Shown piece after piece: positions 21,683 through 34,016 of a stretch of DNA of 64,000 nt. Under the pieces are notes generated by a model, which did not search any database, was not told where the DNA came from, and saw nothing but the letters and a program-made list of their open reading frames with translations. The DNA is taken from the NCBI RefSeq assembly GCF_009905375.1, contig NC_133650.1, positions 65,723,669-65,787,668 of the forward strand, written 5' to 3'. Made by a program: the position numbers and the translations under genes. The first letter of the stretch is position 1. The number at the start of each line of letters is the position of its first letter. The DNA is from Apium graveolens (Eukaryota > Streptophyta > Magnoliopsida > Apiales > Apiaceae).

Positions 21683-24600
21683 TGTAACGCCCCCAAATCC
21701 GGGGTCAGAGGATTTGATCGTCACGATGAAACCTCAATTCACATTAATCTGTTTAATCAATAAATAAATGCCAGCGGAAGATATTTATCATTTATGACCC
21801 CAAACTAATCTAAGATCTTTTAAGGTTACAGTTCTAGAAACAAGAAATCCAAATTCCACAAATAAATTTTCACTTTCTTTTAAAACTCTTTTCAACAAAT
21901 TCCAAACTCAAAGCTAAACCCCCTAGTATAACTTCGAAAAGAAGTATACTAGGCCCAACTATAAAATACACAACTATAATATAATATAAACAACCTTACA
22001 CAATAAAACTTACACTTAGCCCGCAAACCTTGGACCAATCACCTTCCAAAAGCTTTTTCTTTGTTTTCTCGAATTATGCAGCTAAACAGCGCAAGTTAAT
22101 CCTCACTGGAGGTTAAATTTGAAAACAGGCAAGTATGAGCGAAAGAAATGCTCAGCAAGATCATTGTAATATATAGGGTCGTTTTGATATAAAACTGACA
22201 TCTGCATTACAGCAGAATATTTAAAATCATAATTGTTGAATCATAAAATTTTAGTTGAGGAACCCCAGAATTGATTCCTTAATTGTATTCATAATCGTTA
22301 TGATATTTTCGAGCGAAATGCTTCGGCAATACTTTGAATCTTGACGAGAATAAAACTCGTAAAACAGTGTTTACGGAAATATCGTAAACCATAATAACAT
22401 GAAACAATGATTATGGATTGAATCATAAACTTTACTCAAAACCGAACCCCTGAAATTAATACTTATTTTGCTGTCATATCAAATTAGATATCAATACGAA
22501 CTTTGATGCTCACAACATCCCCTACTGAAGTCAACATCAATCATCTATACTAATACCACCTTTGATATTTAACAACAACGTAAGTATCAACATAAATCAG
22601 AATCTGAATCAAAACTGCATTTTACCATTATTCCAAAACAGAAACAGTTGATAAATTATTCCTTATAAGATTATCAAAAGAAATATATTAATTTAGATTG
22701 GAATCCTCGAACGACAGTGTGTTGCCGCCGGTGATCAGTCGCGGAGCAACACCGGTATGCCGAAGCATATCCAACTAAATAAATGGGGCACCCAAGGCAC
22801 ATATCGGCCTAATGGTATTATATCCTGTATAATACCTAAATATCCGCTGGACCGCCGCCATGGCCTCTTACGCAACCATCCAATCTTAAAATATTTTATT
22901 GAAAGGGGTCATAATACTTGACACCCTTATAAACTTTTATTTCTCCATTACTTGGGCAGGAATACTCACAAAACCAACTCATTTTTCTCAACACCCAAAA
23001 TATTTATAAATCCATTCATTTGATAAATAAAATCACTTAGCTTTTCTAAACATAGAATAGCAGAAGAGTACTTACATAAAAAGAATCATTTAATTCAGCA
23101 ATATGTAAAACATTTATCTATTTTGAACTGAGAATAGGAAAAGTAATACTTGCATAATAAGCTTCAAAATAAATATCACTTGAACAATAAGTGATGATAG
23201 AGATACTTTGGATTTTAGCAGTTAGTCACACTTGCAATGACGCATCTATTTTGACATTCTGTCTCAAAACATCACTGTCCTTCTTTTCAACACTTCACTG
23301 CTATGCTGCTCCTGCGATTGCTAGAAGCCAGATATCCTATACCATTCCACCCCCATTCTTTATCCAATACCTTGTCCTGATCAACTCTAACTATCCGCAT
23401 CTATAATTAAAAGATATATCTTTAATCGTCTAAACGATAATTACTCAACGAACTGCGCTTCAACAGCCTATCGTCTACCCATACGATAGCCCACACATAA
23501 CTATAATAATCAAACACATGACTCTTAACCCACGTAGACACGTAATTCACATAGCACATAAGCATATAACTCACGTATCACAGAATTCATATCACATATG
23601 ACTCGGTTCGTCAAAAGGTTCGACCTAATACGTTTAAAACTAAAATCGGGTCAAAATATGATTTTTCAGTCACTATACGACTCAAAATCGATTTACAAAA
23701 CAAGCGACCTTTCGAAACAAAAGGATTTGGGTCTCGAAAGTATTTTTATTGAAAGCAGAATATTTTTCTAAGTCTAGAGGCGTTCGTTTCGTATTAAACG
23801 GAAGAACGGTTGATTTATTATGAATTTTTGAACATTTTTCAGAATTAAAACGGGTCTCCGAATCATTTTATAATTAAATAATAGGGCTCGAACACCCGAA
23901 AATAATTTTATAAGAATTATCGAGCCAGGAAAATAATTTAAAATAAAATTTTAAAGCTCGAACTATTTTTTGGAATTTTTAAATCAATTTTAAATAATTA
24001 AATCTAATTAAATAATCAATTAAACTTAATTAATAACTAATTAAATTAATATTTAAATTAATTGACTAATTAAATAATTAATTATCAACTAATATTAATT
24101 AATTAATTAATTAATTAAGATTTAATTTTTGATAAAAAAATAATTTTTAGAAATTAAATACTGAATTTTGGAATTTTCAAATAATTGAAAATTATTTTCT
24201 GAAAATAATAAAAAAAGAGAATACAATTTCTGAAAATAATAAAACAAGGATATGATTTTTGAAAGTTTTGAAAAATAGAGTACTATTTCTGCAGAACAGG
24301 GAAACTTCAGGGGTCAAATTGTAATTTGCCCCTATCGTCTTTCCCGTTCAGACTCCGGTGGCCGGCCGCCATTAACGGCGGCCACCAAGCTTTCCGACGA
24401 TCGATTCTTAGCCCAGAAATTATCCAAAATCACAGGGAATGAAGTAGAAGTTGCCAAGAACGTGAATATGCACAAATTGCCAGAAAAGTCGTTGATTCGC
24501 CGGAAAACGCGACGGAAATTTCCGCCGCCACCGAACTAAGTTTTCCGATCTGCTAAATTACAATTCCTAAAATCAACTAAAAATCATGGTTTGGTTCCTG

Positions 24601-25250
24601 GGAACGTTCTGAATGCAGTGGTGGTAACCAGTTTTACCCAGAATCAACCAAAATGAAAACCCCAATTCGAATTAAAATATTTATATGAACATAAACCCTA
24701 TTTTTAAATCAGAAAATCAAACTCAAATTTAACAATGTTATTGAACTTAATTTTTGACATATAATATACCAAATTGACCAGAAAATTATTATCTACACGA
24801 TGGACTCATCAAATCATATCAACAACATCAAGAATAAAAATTCATAATTTAATCTATAATTAATTCGAATTAAAATAATTAAATTAGAAAAATACCTTGA
24901 TTTCTGGGTAAAAACTGATGATTGATTATGATTCTATATTCCGAGAGCTTCGTTTTGATATATCGCACACTTGAATCGGAGTTCGGTAACGCCTTCGTTT
25001 GCGCGTTTGATTTTCAGGAACGTATCCGTTTCTAGGATTTTTCTCTGTATTTACCGTATTTTTACTGGTTGTAAATGAATAAACGAATAAAATGAAATAA
25101 GAAATATGCTATTTATATTTACGAAATATTGGTTCATTCTGGATCGTTTTGGATCGATAAATTAGTTGCTTAGCCGCTAAGTAACTACAAAACTATCCAA
25201 AAATATATTACTTAGCCGCTAAGTAACTATAAAAATGATACAATTTAATA
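21683..25250 (-). mobile_element. Very long LTR-like sequence (solo LTR or LARD-like), related in inverse to 47328-50704
   Basis: The left edge TGTAACGCCCCCAAATCCGG matches in type the complement of the terminus at 50704. Two blocks match the complement of the 47.3-50.7 kb element. One is GC-rich (about 22700-22880, with TTGCCGCCGGTGATCAG and GGTATGCCGAAGCATATCC); the other is 22135-22165, with the rc CTTGCTGAGCATTTCTTT. A minus-strand TATA box TATAAATAG lies at 25109-25117, mirroring TATAAATAG at 47845-47853; its spacing to the GC block is also similar (about 2.3 kb). Orientation is therefore minus. The right end and target duplication were not found; the neighbouring Tat element may have truncated it. 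There is no coding capacity. Confidence 0.6.
25164..25226. repeat. Two near-identical palindromes in the long LTR's U3
   Basis: TTACTTAGCCGCTAAGTAA at 25208-25226 is a perfect palindrome around CCG. A near copy at 25164-25186 (TTGCTTAGCCGCTAAGTAA core) differs at one base. They lie about 50-110 bp upstream of the minus-strand TATAAATAG, where transcription factor sites would be expected. A regulatory role is inference. Confidence 0.6.
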
Positions 25251-25761
25251 TCTGATATGGGCCTAAAATTAGCCTAGAAATATAATTAATGTTGAATTAA
25301 TTAGACCTGGTATGGTCCAGTAACGAAGCCCAATTAACGAGGCCCGAAACTCTGATTATTTATTAATTTCGTAATTAATAAATAAGGGAGATTAAAAGCT
25401 CATTAAATGAGTCCAATCAGTGATATAAATCTATAAAAGATAGCTCCAAGGGCACCTACACCAATTAGGAATCTGATTCCTCTATTCTAGGACTTCAAAG
25501 TCTATCCAAAGTCTGAGAACTTGATCAACAAGTCTCCTATCCCTAGTCCAATTCAAGGACTCTCAACATCTATATAAAGGGATCTACCCCTCAATCAGAA
25601 CTACATTTTTTGGCTTGATTCTCTAATTCACAGAGATACGTAGGCATCTCGTATAGGCAGAATTAAGCTACGAAACACGAGAGCAGCCATTAAATGCCTT
25701 GAGCTCCCGAACCTTAGCAATAAATACAATAAATAATAACCTTAGTTTTTTATCCATAACA
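25250..25761 (+). repeat. 5' LTR of the Tat element (left edge approximate)
   Basis: It ends CCATAACA at 25761 directly before the PBS. It contains a TATA box CTATATAAAGG near 25570 and AATAAA-like signals near 25720 in the order expected for U3-R-U5. The left edge cannot be fixed because the 3' LTR is missing. Confidence 0.6.
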
Positions 25762-25763
25762 TT

Positions 25764-25780
25764 TGGCGCCGTCTGTGGGA
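25764..25780 (+). other. Tat element primer-binding site
   Basis: TGGCGCCGTCTGTGGGA sits two bases after the LTR end. TGGCGCC-type sites are complementary to tRNA 3' ends (Arg-type in Ogre/Tat relatives); the exact tRNA was not checked. Confidence 0.75.
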
Positions 25781-25795
25781 AGCACAACAACTACC

Positions 25796-26398
25796 ATGGC
25801 GAAAACGCGGAGAACAGTTAGAGCCCTTGAAGAAGGAACACTAACGGGGACAACCCAAGTGATTTCGTCAACTGTGGAGGTACCTCCTCATTCGACCTAT
25901 GCAACCACGCAAGGAGAAGCCCAGATAGGGGCAACTGAACCTCAGCCACAAGGGACAATTCCCTCGGCTACTCAAGGTACGAATCTCCAAGTTCAACAAC
26001 TACATGCACCTGTGAATTCTCGACCCATCGGGTACGAATATTCAACTATTGTTACTACTAACCCCCCTTATGGGATGCCCCTTTACCCCGACGTTGGAGG
26101 AAGTGGACATGATGGGCGGAGTGAAGCACGAGGGCGATCTCCCCCTACATACGAGGCTTGGCTCCTATCCCTGAAGATCAGGAATTTTCTGGTCCTTACA
26201 CTGAGAGAGACTCCGAATCTTCGGATGATGAAGTAGCCCCTAGAAGAAGACGTGTTGGCAAAGAGCCGATGGCTGATGGTAGCAAACGTCCTCAAAGCAC
26301 CCAAGGGACAAATCCCCAAGAAGTGCAGGAAAGGATCAGGGCTCACGAGGCTAAGATTCAAAGGCTGAGGCGTGACTTGGAGGCGCACCAGACCACCA
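25796..26398 (+). pseudogene. Tat gag N-terminal part, interrupted by copia B
   Basis: The start ATG 25796 (MAKTRRTVRALEEGTLTG) lies 15 bp after the PBS. The protein is Thr/Pro/Gln-rich, then after a frameshift near 26150 continues in a frame with a basic, acidic-patterned coiled-coil (QERIRAHEAKIQRLRRDLEA). It is cut at 26398 by the copia B insertion; the rest of gag resumes at 34017. Confidence 0.7.
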
Positions 26399-27493
26399 TG
26401 TTAGTGTATACTGAAAATATTTATTTGAAGTATGTACATTTATTTCTGGCCAGTTTATTTGAGAATCATTTGAATGTTTACATGTTGTCTAATATTATAT
26501 ATTATGAACAATCTAGTATCAAATGGGATACAGAATATTAGATTGTTAAATACGGTTATATAATATAATAAGATTCACATCACAGGTGGTGTTGGACAAT
26601 CCACTCGTATGGCTGTAGTATTATTTAGATTAGTTTATATTGACTAATAAATAATACTAGTATACTTTGTGTATATTGAACAGGATCAAATTTAGAATTG
26701 TTCCCTTAATACTGATTAAGAAGGAGAACTAAGATTCTATGTTATTATTAATGCTTAGGTTCTTAATCCGGAAATAGTAATTGACACGTGTATATTATTT
26801 ACATGCTTTGATTTATATATGAAATAATTCTTTTGAATTATATCATTATATTTTGGGTGATGGAATTATATACATGGTGGATATTATTTATTGAAGGAAT
26901 CCATGTCCTGATAATATTTGGGTTAATGATGTCCCCTTGAAAGCTCAAAAAGATTTAATTATGTGAAACCCTGCAGGTGGAATTTATTCTGGCATAATTA
27001 AATAAAGGTTGAGTGGATGATCAAGGATAAAAGATATTAATTAAATAAATTATCAGTAATTTATTTAATTAATGGACATCTGATATTTTAAACATGGGGA
27101 ATTTAATAAGCAAATAATATTGGAACCGAATTAATTAAATTACGGTATTAGGAAAGGTAGTGCAAATATTAATTCTTTAGTGGATTGAATTAATATTTAA
27201 TTACATTGGGCTAGGCTCAAGATATAATTAGAAGGCCCAACCTAATTATCCATGGTCCCTATTGTAGCCTATATATATTCTTATTCTCTTCTTGCTTGGA
27301 ATTGTGTGAAAACATATTGTAGCCACCAAGGAGCAAGAAGAGAGGATAACTTGAGAAGACGGAGGCCACACTTCGCTCAAGGGAATTTGGGAATACAATA
27401 GAAGAGCGTGGAATCAACCATTAACAAGGTAATCCTCTTTTCGTAATCTTTATCGTAAAACGTAGTAACACCCTAAGTCCGTGGTTCCCAACA
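26399..27493 (+). repeat. 5' LTR of copia B
   Basis: TGTTAGTG...CCCAACA, 1095 bp, near-identical to 32922-34016. A TATA box (CTATATATATTC) near 27269 marks the U3/R area; R-U5 is about 200 bp. Confidence 0.95.
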
Positions 27494-27495
27494 AT

Positions 27496-27507
27496 TGGTA
27501 TCAGAGC
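27496..27507 (+). other. copia B primer-binding site
   Basis: TGGTATCAGAGC, complementary to the 3' end of initiator Met-tRNA, two bases after the LTR. Confidence 0.9.
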
Positions 27508-28329
27508 CTGGTAATGGGTTCTACGTTTTATGATATAATGTCCATGTCGTAATTATATATGCGTGTATATAGTGTTTTGCTTGTATTGGTTTTGATGCAG
27601 GTTATTAATCCACTATTATGGCCATGTATATTTTAATTATGTGTTTGGATCCCACGTGGTTTAATCGTGTTTAATTTTTGTTTTGGTTTCCACGTGGTTT
27701 AATCGTGGTTGTAATTTACACGAGGGTTGATCGTGTTAGAATAGATTTTACAAAATTAGTTTTGTATTAGATCTATTTTTTTTTTGTAATTGTTCCGGGT
27801 ATTTTGTAATAGTTATGTGTGATCGGAAATCAATTCCGGTAGTTTTTTGTTCCGCTGTGCGATTACATGGGGCTGCTGGGGCTGCTGCGGCAGCTGGGAC
27901 TGCTGGGGCTGCTGGGGGCGTCGGGGCGCGCTTGGGGCAGATTTTTTTTGAGAGCTAGATTTTTTTTTCAAGGGCCATAATAGTGGAAAATTTATTTTAA
28001 TTTTTTCCATTAAATTTTAATTATTGCTTTAATTTATTGATTATGTGTGTCGTTGATTATGTGTGTAATTCTTTTAAAATTGTATGTTTAACTTAATTAG
28101 GACGACATGGACATAAAATTTATTTATTGTTTTAATTAAATGTTATATGTTGCAAAATTATGTGTGTATTTTGAATGCATGATTAGACATAATTATAACA
28201 ACATAGGGCCCCATTTAATTTAAAAATTTCTCAATTTTAATAAAAAAAAAATTCTAAGTGGGAGAGGTAATTAATATGAAATTAAATCCCATGGTCTCCA
28301 TTATTGGTTGTAGGTAATTTAACATAAAG

Positions 28330-28815
28330 ACGAATATAAATTATATATACGTCACCCATCGTGGCATGTAATTTGTGGTGTCTAGAATGTTATAGAAATT
28401 ACTAGAACAAACTTCTTAAATTAATAAATTTTGAAAAGAATAAATACAGATTTTCTTCATTTCTGATTTGGGGCGATTTTGTCAAAAACGGGTTCATCGA
28501 ACTTGTAAGGCTGTGGGTTTTAAGCGAGACCGATGTGACTCCTCCACTACCTGGAAATCAAACCATTGATGAATATTGAATTGAAGTATTCTATTCAAGG
28601 CAAAATTACGAATATTGGAAGGTATACACGCCACCCATCGTGGCGTACCAAGTTCCATAGATTTCGAATAATTTAAGATTTGATGATGGTATACACTTAG
28701 CTATGAAAAATAATAAAGTCCACCCCAACGTGGCATATTGTTTAGTAATAGGACCGAAGTAACATTTAAACAAAATTAGGTGGTATACATGTCACACATC
28801 GTGGCGTACCAGAAG
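28330..28815 (+). other. Leader of copia B: four stem-loops with a GTGGCG arm
   Basis: Four repeats of the CGCCACCCATCGTGGCG type occur. Apical loops are at 28356-28360 (CCATC), 28635-28639 (CCATC), about 28725-28730 (degenerate) and 28796-28800 (ACATC). Copies 2 and 4 form a two-part stem: CGCCAC or TGTCAC with GTGGCG, then an unpaired TACA on the 5' side, then GGTA with TACC (TGGTA with TACCA in copy 4). Copy 1 has GTCAC with GTGGC and outer AAATTA with TAATTT. Copy 3 keeps only CCAC with GTGG. Differences between copies are mostly G-C to G-T, keeping pairing. The core and spacing differ from copia A, but the plan (short conserved tip, side bulge, paired base) is alike. Confidence 0.65.
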
Positions 28816-28872
28816 CTTATGGTGTTTAGATGTTAGTGCATTAAATTTTAATAATTTAGATCTTAATAATTA

Positions 28873-29817
28873 ATGCACCCTTATTTATGTGATGTTTTTA
28901 TGCATAATTCTCAGGATAAAATGGGCTTTAATCCACTATTTACCATACTTAAGGATAACAAACTTACCGGACCTAACTATATTGAATGGAAACGAAATTT
29001 GGACATTGTGTTGACTGCTGAGGAGTACAAGTTTTGCACTTATGAACCCAAGCCTGAACAGCCTGCTGCTGATGCTCCTGAAGATGAGAAAGAGTATTAT
29101 AAATGGTGGATTAAGGATGATGAGATGTCGCAATGTTACATTCTGGCAGCAATGTCGGGTGTTTTGCAGCATCAGCATCAGTCTATGGCCACTGCTTCGG
29201 ATATGCTCTTTAATCTCAAGGAACTTTTTGGAGATCAGAATAGGGCTGCTAGGCAAGTAGCCATGAAGGCTTTAATGAACACTCAGATGGCTGAAGGCAC
29301 ACCTGTAAGGGATCATGTTCTCAAGATGATGTCGCATCTGAATGAGATAGAGATCCTTGGTGCTGAACTTGACGGGGAAACCCAGATTGACATTATCCTT
29401 ATGAGCTTGTCCAAGAGTTTTGAGCAGTTCCGCTTGAATTACAACATGAACAAGAGGCAGTATAGTCTCGCGGAACTGCTGACAGAACTTCAGGCAGCTG
29501 AAGGATTATTTCGGCAGAGTGTTCAAGTGAATGTGGCTGAGAAAGGTTCTTCCTCTAAGTCGAAAGATATTAAGAAGAAGAAAAAGGCTCAGACACAGAA
29601 AGCTGTGGGAGTTCAGGGTGGTATGAAAAAGCCTAAGGGAAAGTGCTTCAGATGCAAACAGTCAGGTCACTGGAAACAGGATTGTCCTCTTCCTAAGAAG
29701 ACAAACAATACTGGTATGTCTCTTTCTCTAGTTACAGAAACATTTATAGCGGCTATATCTACGAGCACTTGGTGTGTAGATACAGGAGCCACTGATCATG
29801 TTTGTAATTCTATGTAG
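28873..29817 (+). pseudogene. copia B gag and start of protease
   Basis: Capsid region with the DUF4219/UBN2-type start (LKDNKLTGPNYIEWKRNL); the likely start is ATG 28921 (MGFNPLFTILKDN) although the frame is open from 28873. A lysine-rich linker precedes an intact zinc knuckle CFRCKQSGHWKQDC. The frame continues into the protease active site WCVDTGATDHVC, so gag-pol was one polyprotein. It ends at TAG 29815-29817, followed within about 20 bp by a frameshift. Confidence 0.85.
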
Positions 29818-29834
29818 GGTTCCAACTATCCAGA

Positions 29835-32800
29835 ATGCTTAGAGATGGTGAGATATACGTGTTCATGGGAGATGCTACGAAAGTAGCAGTAGTTGCAGTA
29901 GGAGTTATTCATTTATCTTTTGGTTCTGATAGGATTTTGGTTTTGAACAATTTTCTTTATGTACCTTCTTTTAGAAGGAATTTAATTTCGGTTTCTAAAC
30001 TTGCTTTGGATGGTTATAATGTTTGTTTGGATCGTAATGTTTCTATTATGATGAATAAACGAATTATATGTTCTGGTACATTGCAAGATAATTTGTATAT
30101 AATTAATCCTAGTCAACCTGCACTGCAACTGTAATTTAGGGAATTGAACAACACATCTTCTAACTCTACTAAAAGAAAGGAACCTTCTAGTTTGAACCAA
30201 ACATATCTTTGGCACTTGAGATTAGGTCATATTAACTTGAGGAGGATTCAAAGACTGGTAGTAGACGGGCCTTTAAGCTCATTGGCAGTGGAGCCATTTC
30301 CAGTTTATGAATCCTGCTTGGAAGGTAAAATGACTAATAGGCCTTTCAAGGAAAAAGGGAATAGAGCCAAACAACTGTTAGAATTGGTTCACTCTGATTT
30401 ATGTGGACCCATGAATATCCAAGCAAGAGGTGGTTATGAATATTTCGTCACTTTTATTGATGATTATTCTAGATATGGGTACGTTTATTTGTTGCACCGT
30501 AAGTCTGAGTGCTTTGATAAGTTCAAAGAGTACAAAGCTAAAACGGAGAAGCGACTTAATAAAAGTATCAAGTCACTACGATCAGATCATGGTGGCGAAT
30601 ACTTTCTTGGAGAATTTAGGGAATATTTATCAGAAAATGGGATAGAATCCCAGTTAACTGCACCAGGCACACCCCAGCAGAACGGTGTAGCAGAGAGAAG
30701 GAACCGGACTCTTTTAGAGAGTGTTAGATCGATGATGAGTTATTCGGATTTACCCAAGTCGTTTTGGGGACATGCCTTAGAGACAACAGCTTATCTTCTG
30801 AACTTAGTACCTTCTAAGTCGGTTCCTAAAACCCCCTTAGAATTGTGGACCGGGGATAAACCGAGTCTAAGACATATTCGAATATGGGGTTGTCCGGCAC
30901 ATGTGCTGAACAAGAACGCGACTAAGTTAGAATCTCGTACAGAAGTAAGGTTGTTTGTAGGCTACCCTATGGGAATGAAAGGATATTTATTTTATAGTCC
31001 GAAGAATCGGGATGTCATTGTTAGCACCATTGCAAGATTCTTAGAGGAGGAATATATAATGAATCACAAACCCATGAGTAGTGTCGTTTTAGAGGAACTA
31101 GTGGGAGAGACAAATAATACCCATGAAGCTGTAGTACAAGTAGAACAACCATAACATAATGTACAACCTGTCACTAATACCGCACCAGTGCCTCGTCGTA
31201 GTGGGAGGGTTGTTCAACAGCCTGATAGATTCATGTTTTTGGGTGAGTCTTCAGACTTGGTCACTGGTGAACATGATGATGATCCCTGTACATACAAAGA
31301 GGCAGCACAAGACAAAGATGCAGATCTTTGGCAAAAGGCGATGGAATCTGAGATAGAATCAATGTATTCTAATCAGGTCTGGGAGCTCGTGGAACCACCC
31401 AAAGGTATAAAACCTATTGGATGTAAGTGGATCTACAAGAAAAAGAGGGGATTAGATAAAAAGGTGAAAGCCTGGAAAGCAAGACTTGTTGCGAAAGGGT
31501 ATACTCAGAAAGAAGGTATCGATTATGAGGAAACCTTTTCACCGGTAGTCATGCTTAAGTCAATCCGTATTCTTTTATCTATAGCAGCTCATCTCGATTA
31601 TGAGATTTGGCAAATGGATGTCAAGACAGCTTTTCTTAATGGAAGTCTTGAAGAAACCATCTATATGCAGCAATCAAAAGGATTCATTATGGAAGGCCAA
31701 GAGCATCTGGTATGTAAGCTTAAGAGGTCTATTTATGGACTTAAACAAGTTTCTAGAGACTGGAATATTCGTTTTGATCAGGCAGTCCAGTCATATGGAT
31801 TTGATCAAAGTCCAAGCGAATCGTGCGTGTATAAGAGAAGTGAAGGTAATGCAGTGGTTTTTCTAGTACTATATGTAGATGATATTTTACTCATTGGAAA
31901 CAATGTTGAGATGTTGTCATCGGTAAAGGCATGGTTGTTCAAATAATTTGACATGAAGGACTTAGGTGAAGCGACATACATCCTTGGGATCAACGTTATA
32001 AGGGATCGCAAGAAAAGGATGTTGGCTTTATCTCAAGAGCCCTACATTGATGAAGTATTAGTCGTTTTAACATGCAAAACTCCAAGAAAGGTTTTCTACC
32101 TTTTAAGCATGGAGTTACTCTATCTAAGAAGCAGTGTCCTTCGACACCTAAGGATATAGAGAGCATGAAAACAGTTCCTTATGCTTCAGCATGTGGAAGC
32201 TTAATGTATGCTATGTTATGTACGAGGCCTGACATCTGCTTTTCTGTAGGCATGGTTAGTAGATATCAGTCGAACCCAGGTCAGGAACATTGGAGTGCAG
32301 TAAAAACTATACTCAAGTACCTGAGAAGGACTAAGGAGTATATGTTAATTTACAAGGCCTCAGATCTATTTCCTTTGGGATATACTGATTCAGATTTCCA
32401 ATCAGATAGGGATAAGAGGAAATCAACCTCGGGATATGTTTTTACTTTGGGAGGTGGAGCCGTTATATGGAGGAGTGTAAAACAGAAATGCATTGCAGAC
32501 TCCACCATGGAGGCCGAGTACGTGGCGGCCTCTGAGGCTGCCAAGGAGGCTGTATGGTTCAGGAACTTCCTTTTGGACTTAGATGTGGTACCTAATTTGC
32601 CTAGGAGCTTGACGGTGTATTGTGATAACACTGGTGCTGTGGCAAATTCAAAGGAACCGCGAGACCACAAAGCAGCTAAACATATTGAACGTAAGTATCA
32701 TCTCATACGAGGAATCGTAAAGCGAGGGGATATAGTTATGGCTCACATATCATCAGAAGACAACCGAGCAGATCCTTTCACAAAGAGCTTGCCAACCAAG

Positions 32801-32851
32801 GTTTTTGACAAGCATGTGGAAGCGATAGGAGTCAGATGGATGGACACATAG
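29835..32851 (+). pseudogene. copia B pol (protease end, integrase, RT, RNase H)
   Basis: After the frameshift one frame runs 29835-32060 with stops at 30132, 31152 and 31944, then a frameshift near 32065 and a last frame to 32851. GAG-pre-integrase is WHLRLGHINLRRI near 30210. Integrase has HSDLCGP, SDHGGEY (usually SDRGGEY) and NGVAERRNRT, so all three catalytic acids are present. RT has [12 protein letters not shown] and YVDDILLIG. RNase H has GYTDSDFQSDRDKRKSTSG and MEAEYVAASEAAKE and ends near ADPFTKSLP. All domains are full length; only point lesions inactivate it, matching the low LTR divergence. Confidence 0.88.
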
Positions 32852-32910
32852 ATTTTTATGTAATAGTGGATTAAATAAACACTGATGTACACATAGAATA
32901 TTTTGAGTAT

Positions 32911-32921
32911 AAGTGGGAGAT
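32911..32921 (+). other. copia B polypurine tract
   Basis: AAGTGGGAGAT immediately before the 3' LTR. Confidence 0.9.
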
Positions 32922-34016
32922 TGTTAGTGTATACTGAAAATATTTATTTGAAGTATGTACATTTATTTCTGGCCAGTTTATTTGAGAATCATTTGAATGT
33001 TTACATGTTGTCTAATATTATATATTGTGAACAATCTAGTATCAAATGCGATACAGAATATTAGATTGTTAAATACGGTTATATAATATAATAAGGTTCA
33101 CAGCACAGGTGGTGTTGGACAATCCACTGGTATGGCTGTAGTATTATTTAGATTAGTTTATATTGACTAATAAATAATACTAGTATACTTTGTGTATATT
33201 GAACAAGATCAAATTTAGAATTGTTCCCTTAATACTGATTAAAAAGGAGAACTAAGATTCTATGTTATTATTAATGCTTAGGTTCTTAATCCGGAAATAG
33301 TAATTGACACGTGTATATTATTTACATGCTTTGATTTATATATGAAATAATTCTTTTGAATTATATCATTATATTTTGGGTGATGGAATTATATACATGG
33401 TGGATATTATTTATTGAAGGAATCCATGTCCTGATAATATTCGGGTTAATGATGTCCCCTTGAAAGCTCAAAAAGATTTAATTATGTGAAACCCTACAGG
33501 TGGAATTTATTCTGGCATAATTAAATAAAGGTTGAGTGGATGATCAAGGATAAAAGATATTAATTAAATAAATTATCAGTAATTTATTTAATTAATGGAC
33601 ATATGATATTTTAAACATGGGGAATTTAATAAACAAATAATATTGGAACCGAATTAATTAAATTACGGTATTAGGAAAGGTAGTGCAAATATTAATTCTT
33701 TAGTGGATTGAATTAATATTTAATTACATTGGGCTAGGCTCAAGATGTAATTAGAAGACCCAACCTAATTATCCATGGTCCCTATTGTAGCCTATATATA
33801 TTCTTATTCTCTTCTTGCTTGGAATTGTGTGAAAACATATTGTAGCCACCAAGGAGCAAGAAGAGAGGATAACTTGAGAAGACGGAGGCCACACTTCGCT
33901 CAAGGGAATTTGGGAATACAATAGAAGAGCGTGGAATCAACCATTAACAAGGTAATCCTCTTTTCGTAATCTTTATCGTAAAATGTAGTAACACCCTAAG
34001 TCCGTGGTTCCCAACA
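32922..34016 (+). repeat. 3' LTR of copia B
   Basis: 1095 bp, same length and ends as the 5' LTR. Flanked on the right by CACCA, then Tat gag sequence resumes. Confidence 0.95.

Larger units (their letters stand above)
26399..34016 (+). mobile_element. Complete Ty1/copia retrotransposon B, TSD CACCA, nested in Tat gag
   Basis: Two 1095-bp LTRs (26399-27493 and 32922-34016) start TGTTAG and end CCAACA. PBS and polypurine tract are present, and CACCA flanks both sides (26394-26398 and 34017-34021). I count about 14 differences between the LTRs by eye, roughly 1.3 percent, so the insertion is fairly recent. The coding region has four stops and two frameshifts, so it is non-autonomous. A leader of about 1.4 kb carries repeated hairpins. 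Confidence 0.95.

Noticed and set aside
24040..24120. TTAATTAATTAA runs as a telomere- or origin-like element
   Set aside because: Simple AT-rich low-complexity sequence also found in the related solo LTR; no further signal.
21683..25761. Taking 21683-25761 as one 4-kb 5' LTR of the Tat element
   Set aside because: The 21.7-25.1 kb part is oriented opposite (minus-strand TATAAATAG) and is homologous to the separate solo LTR at 47.3 kb, whereas the Tat LTR has its own TATA box at 25570.
27813..28010. Minus-strand Pro/Gln-rich frame in the copia B leader
   Set aside because: It arises from a GCTGCTGGGG low-complexity stretch; no conserved protein and wrong strand.
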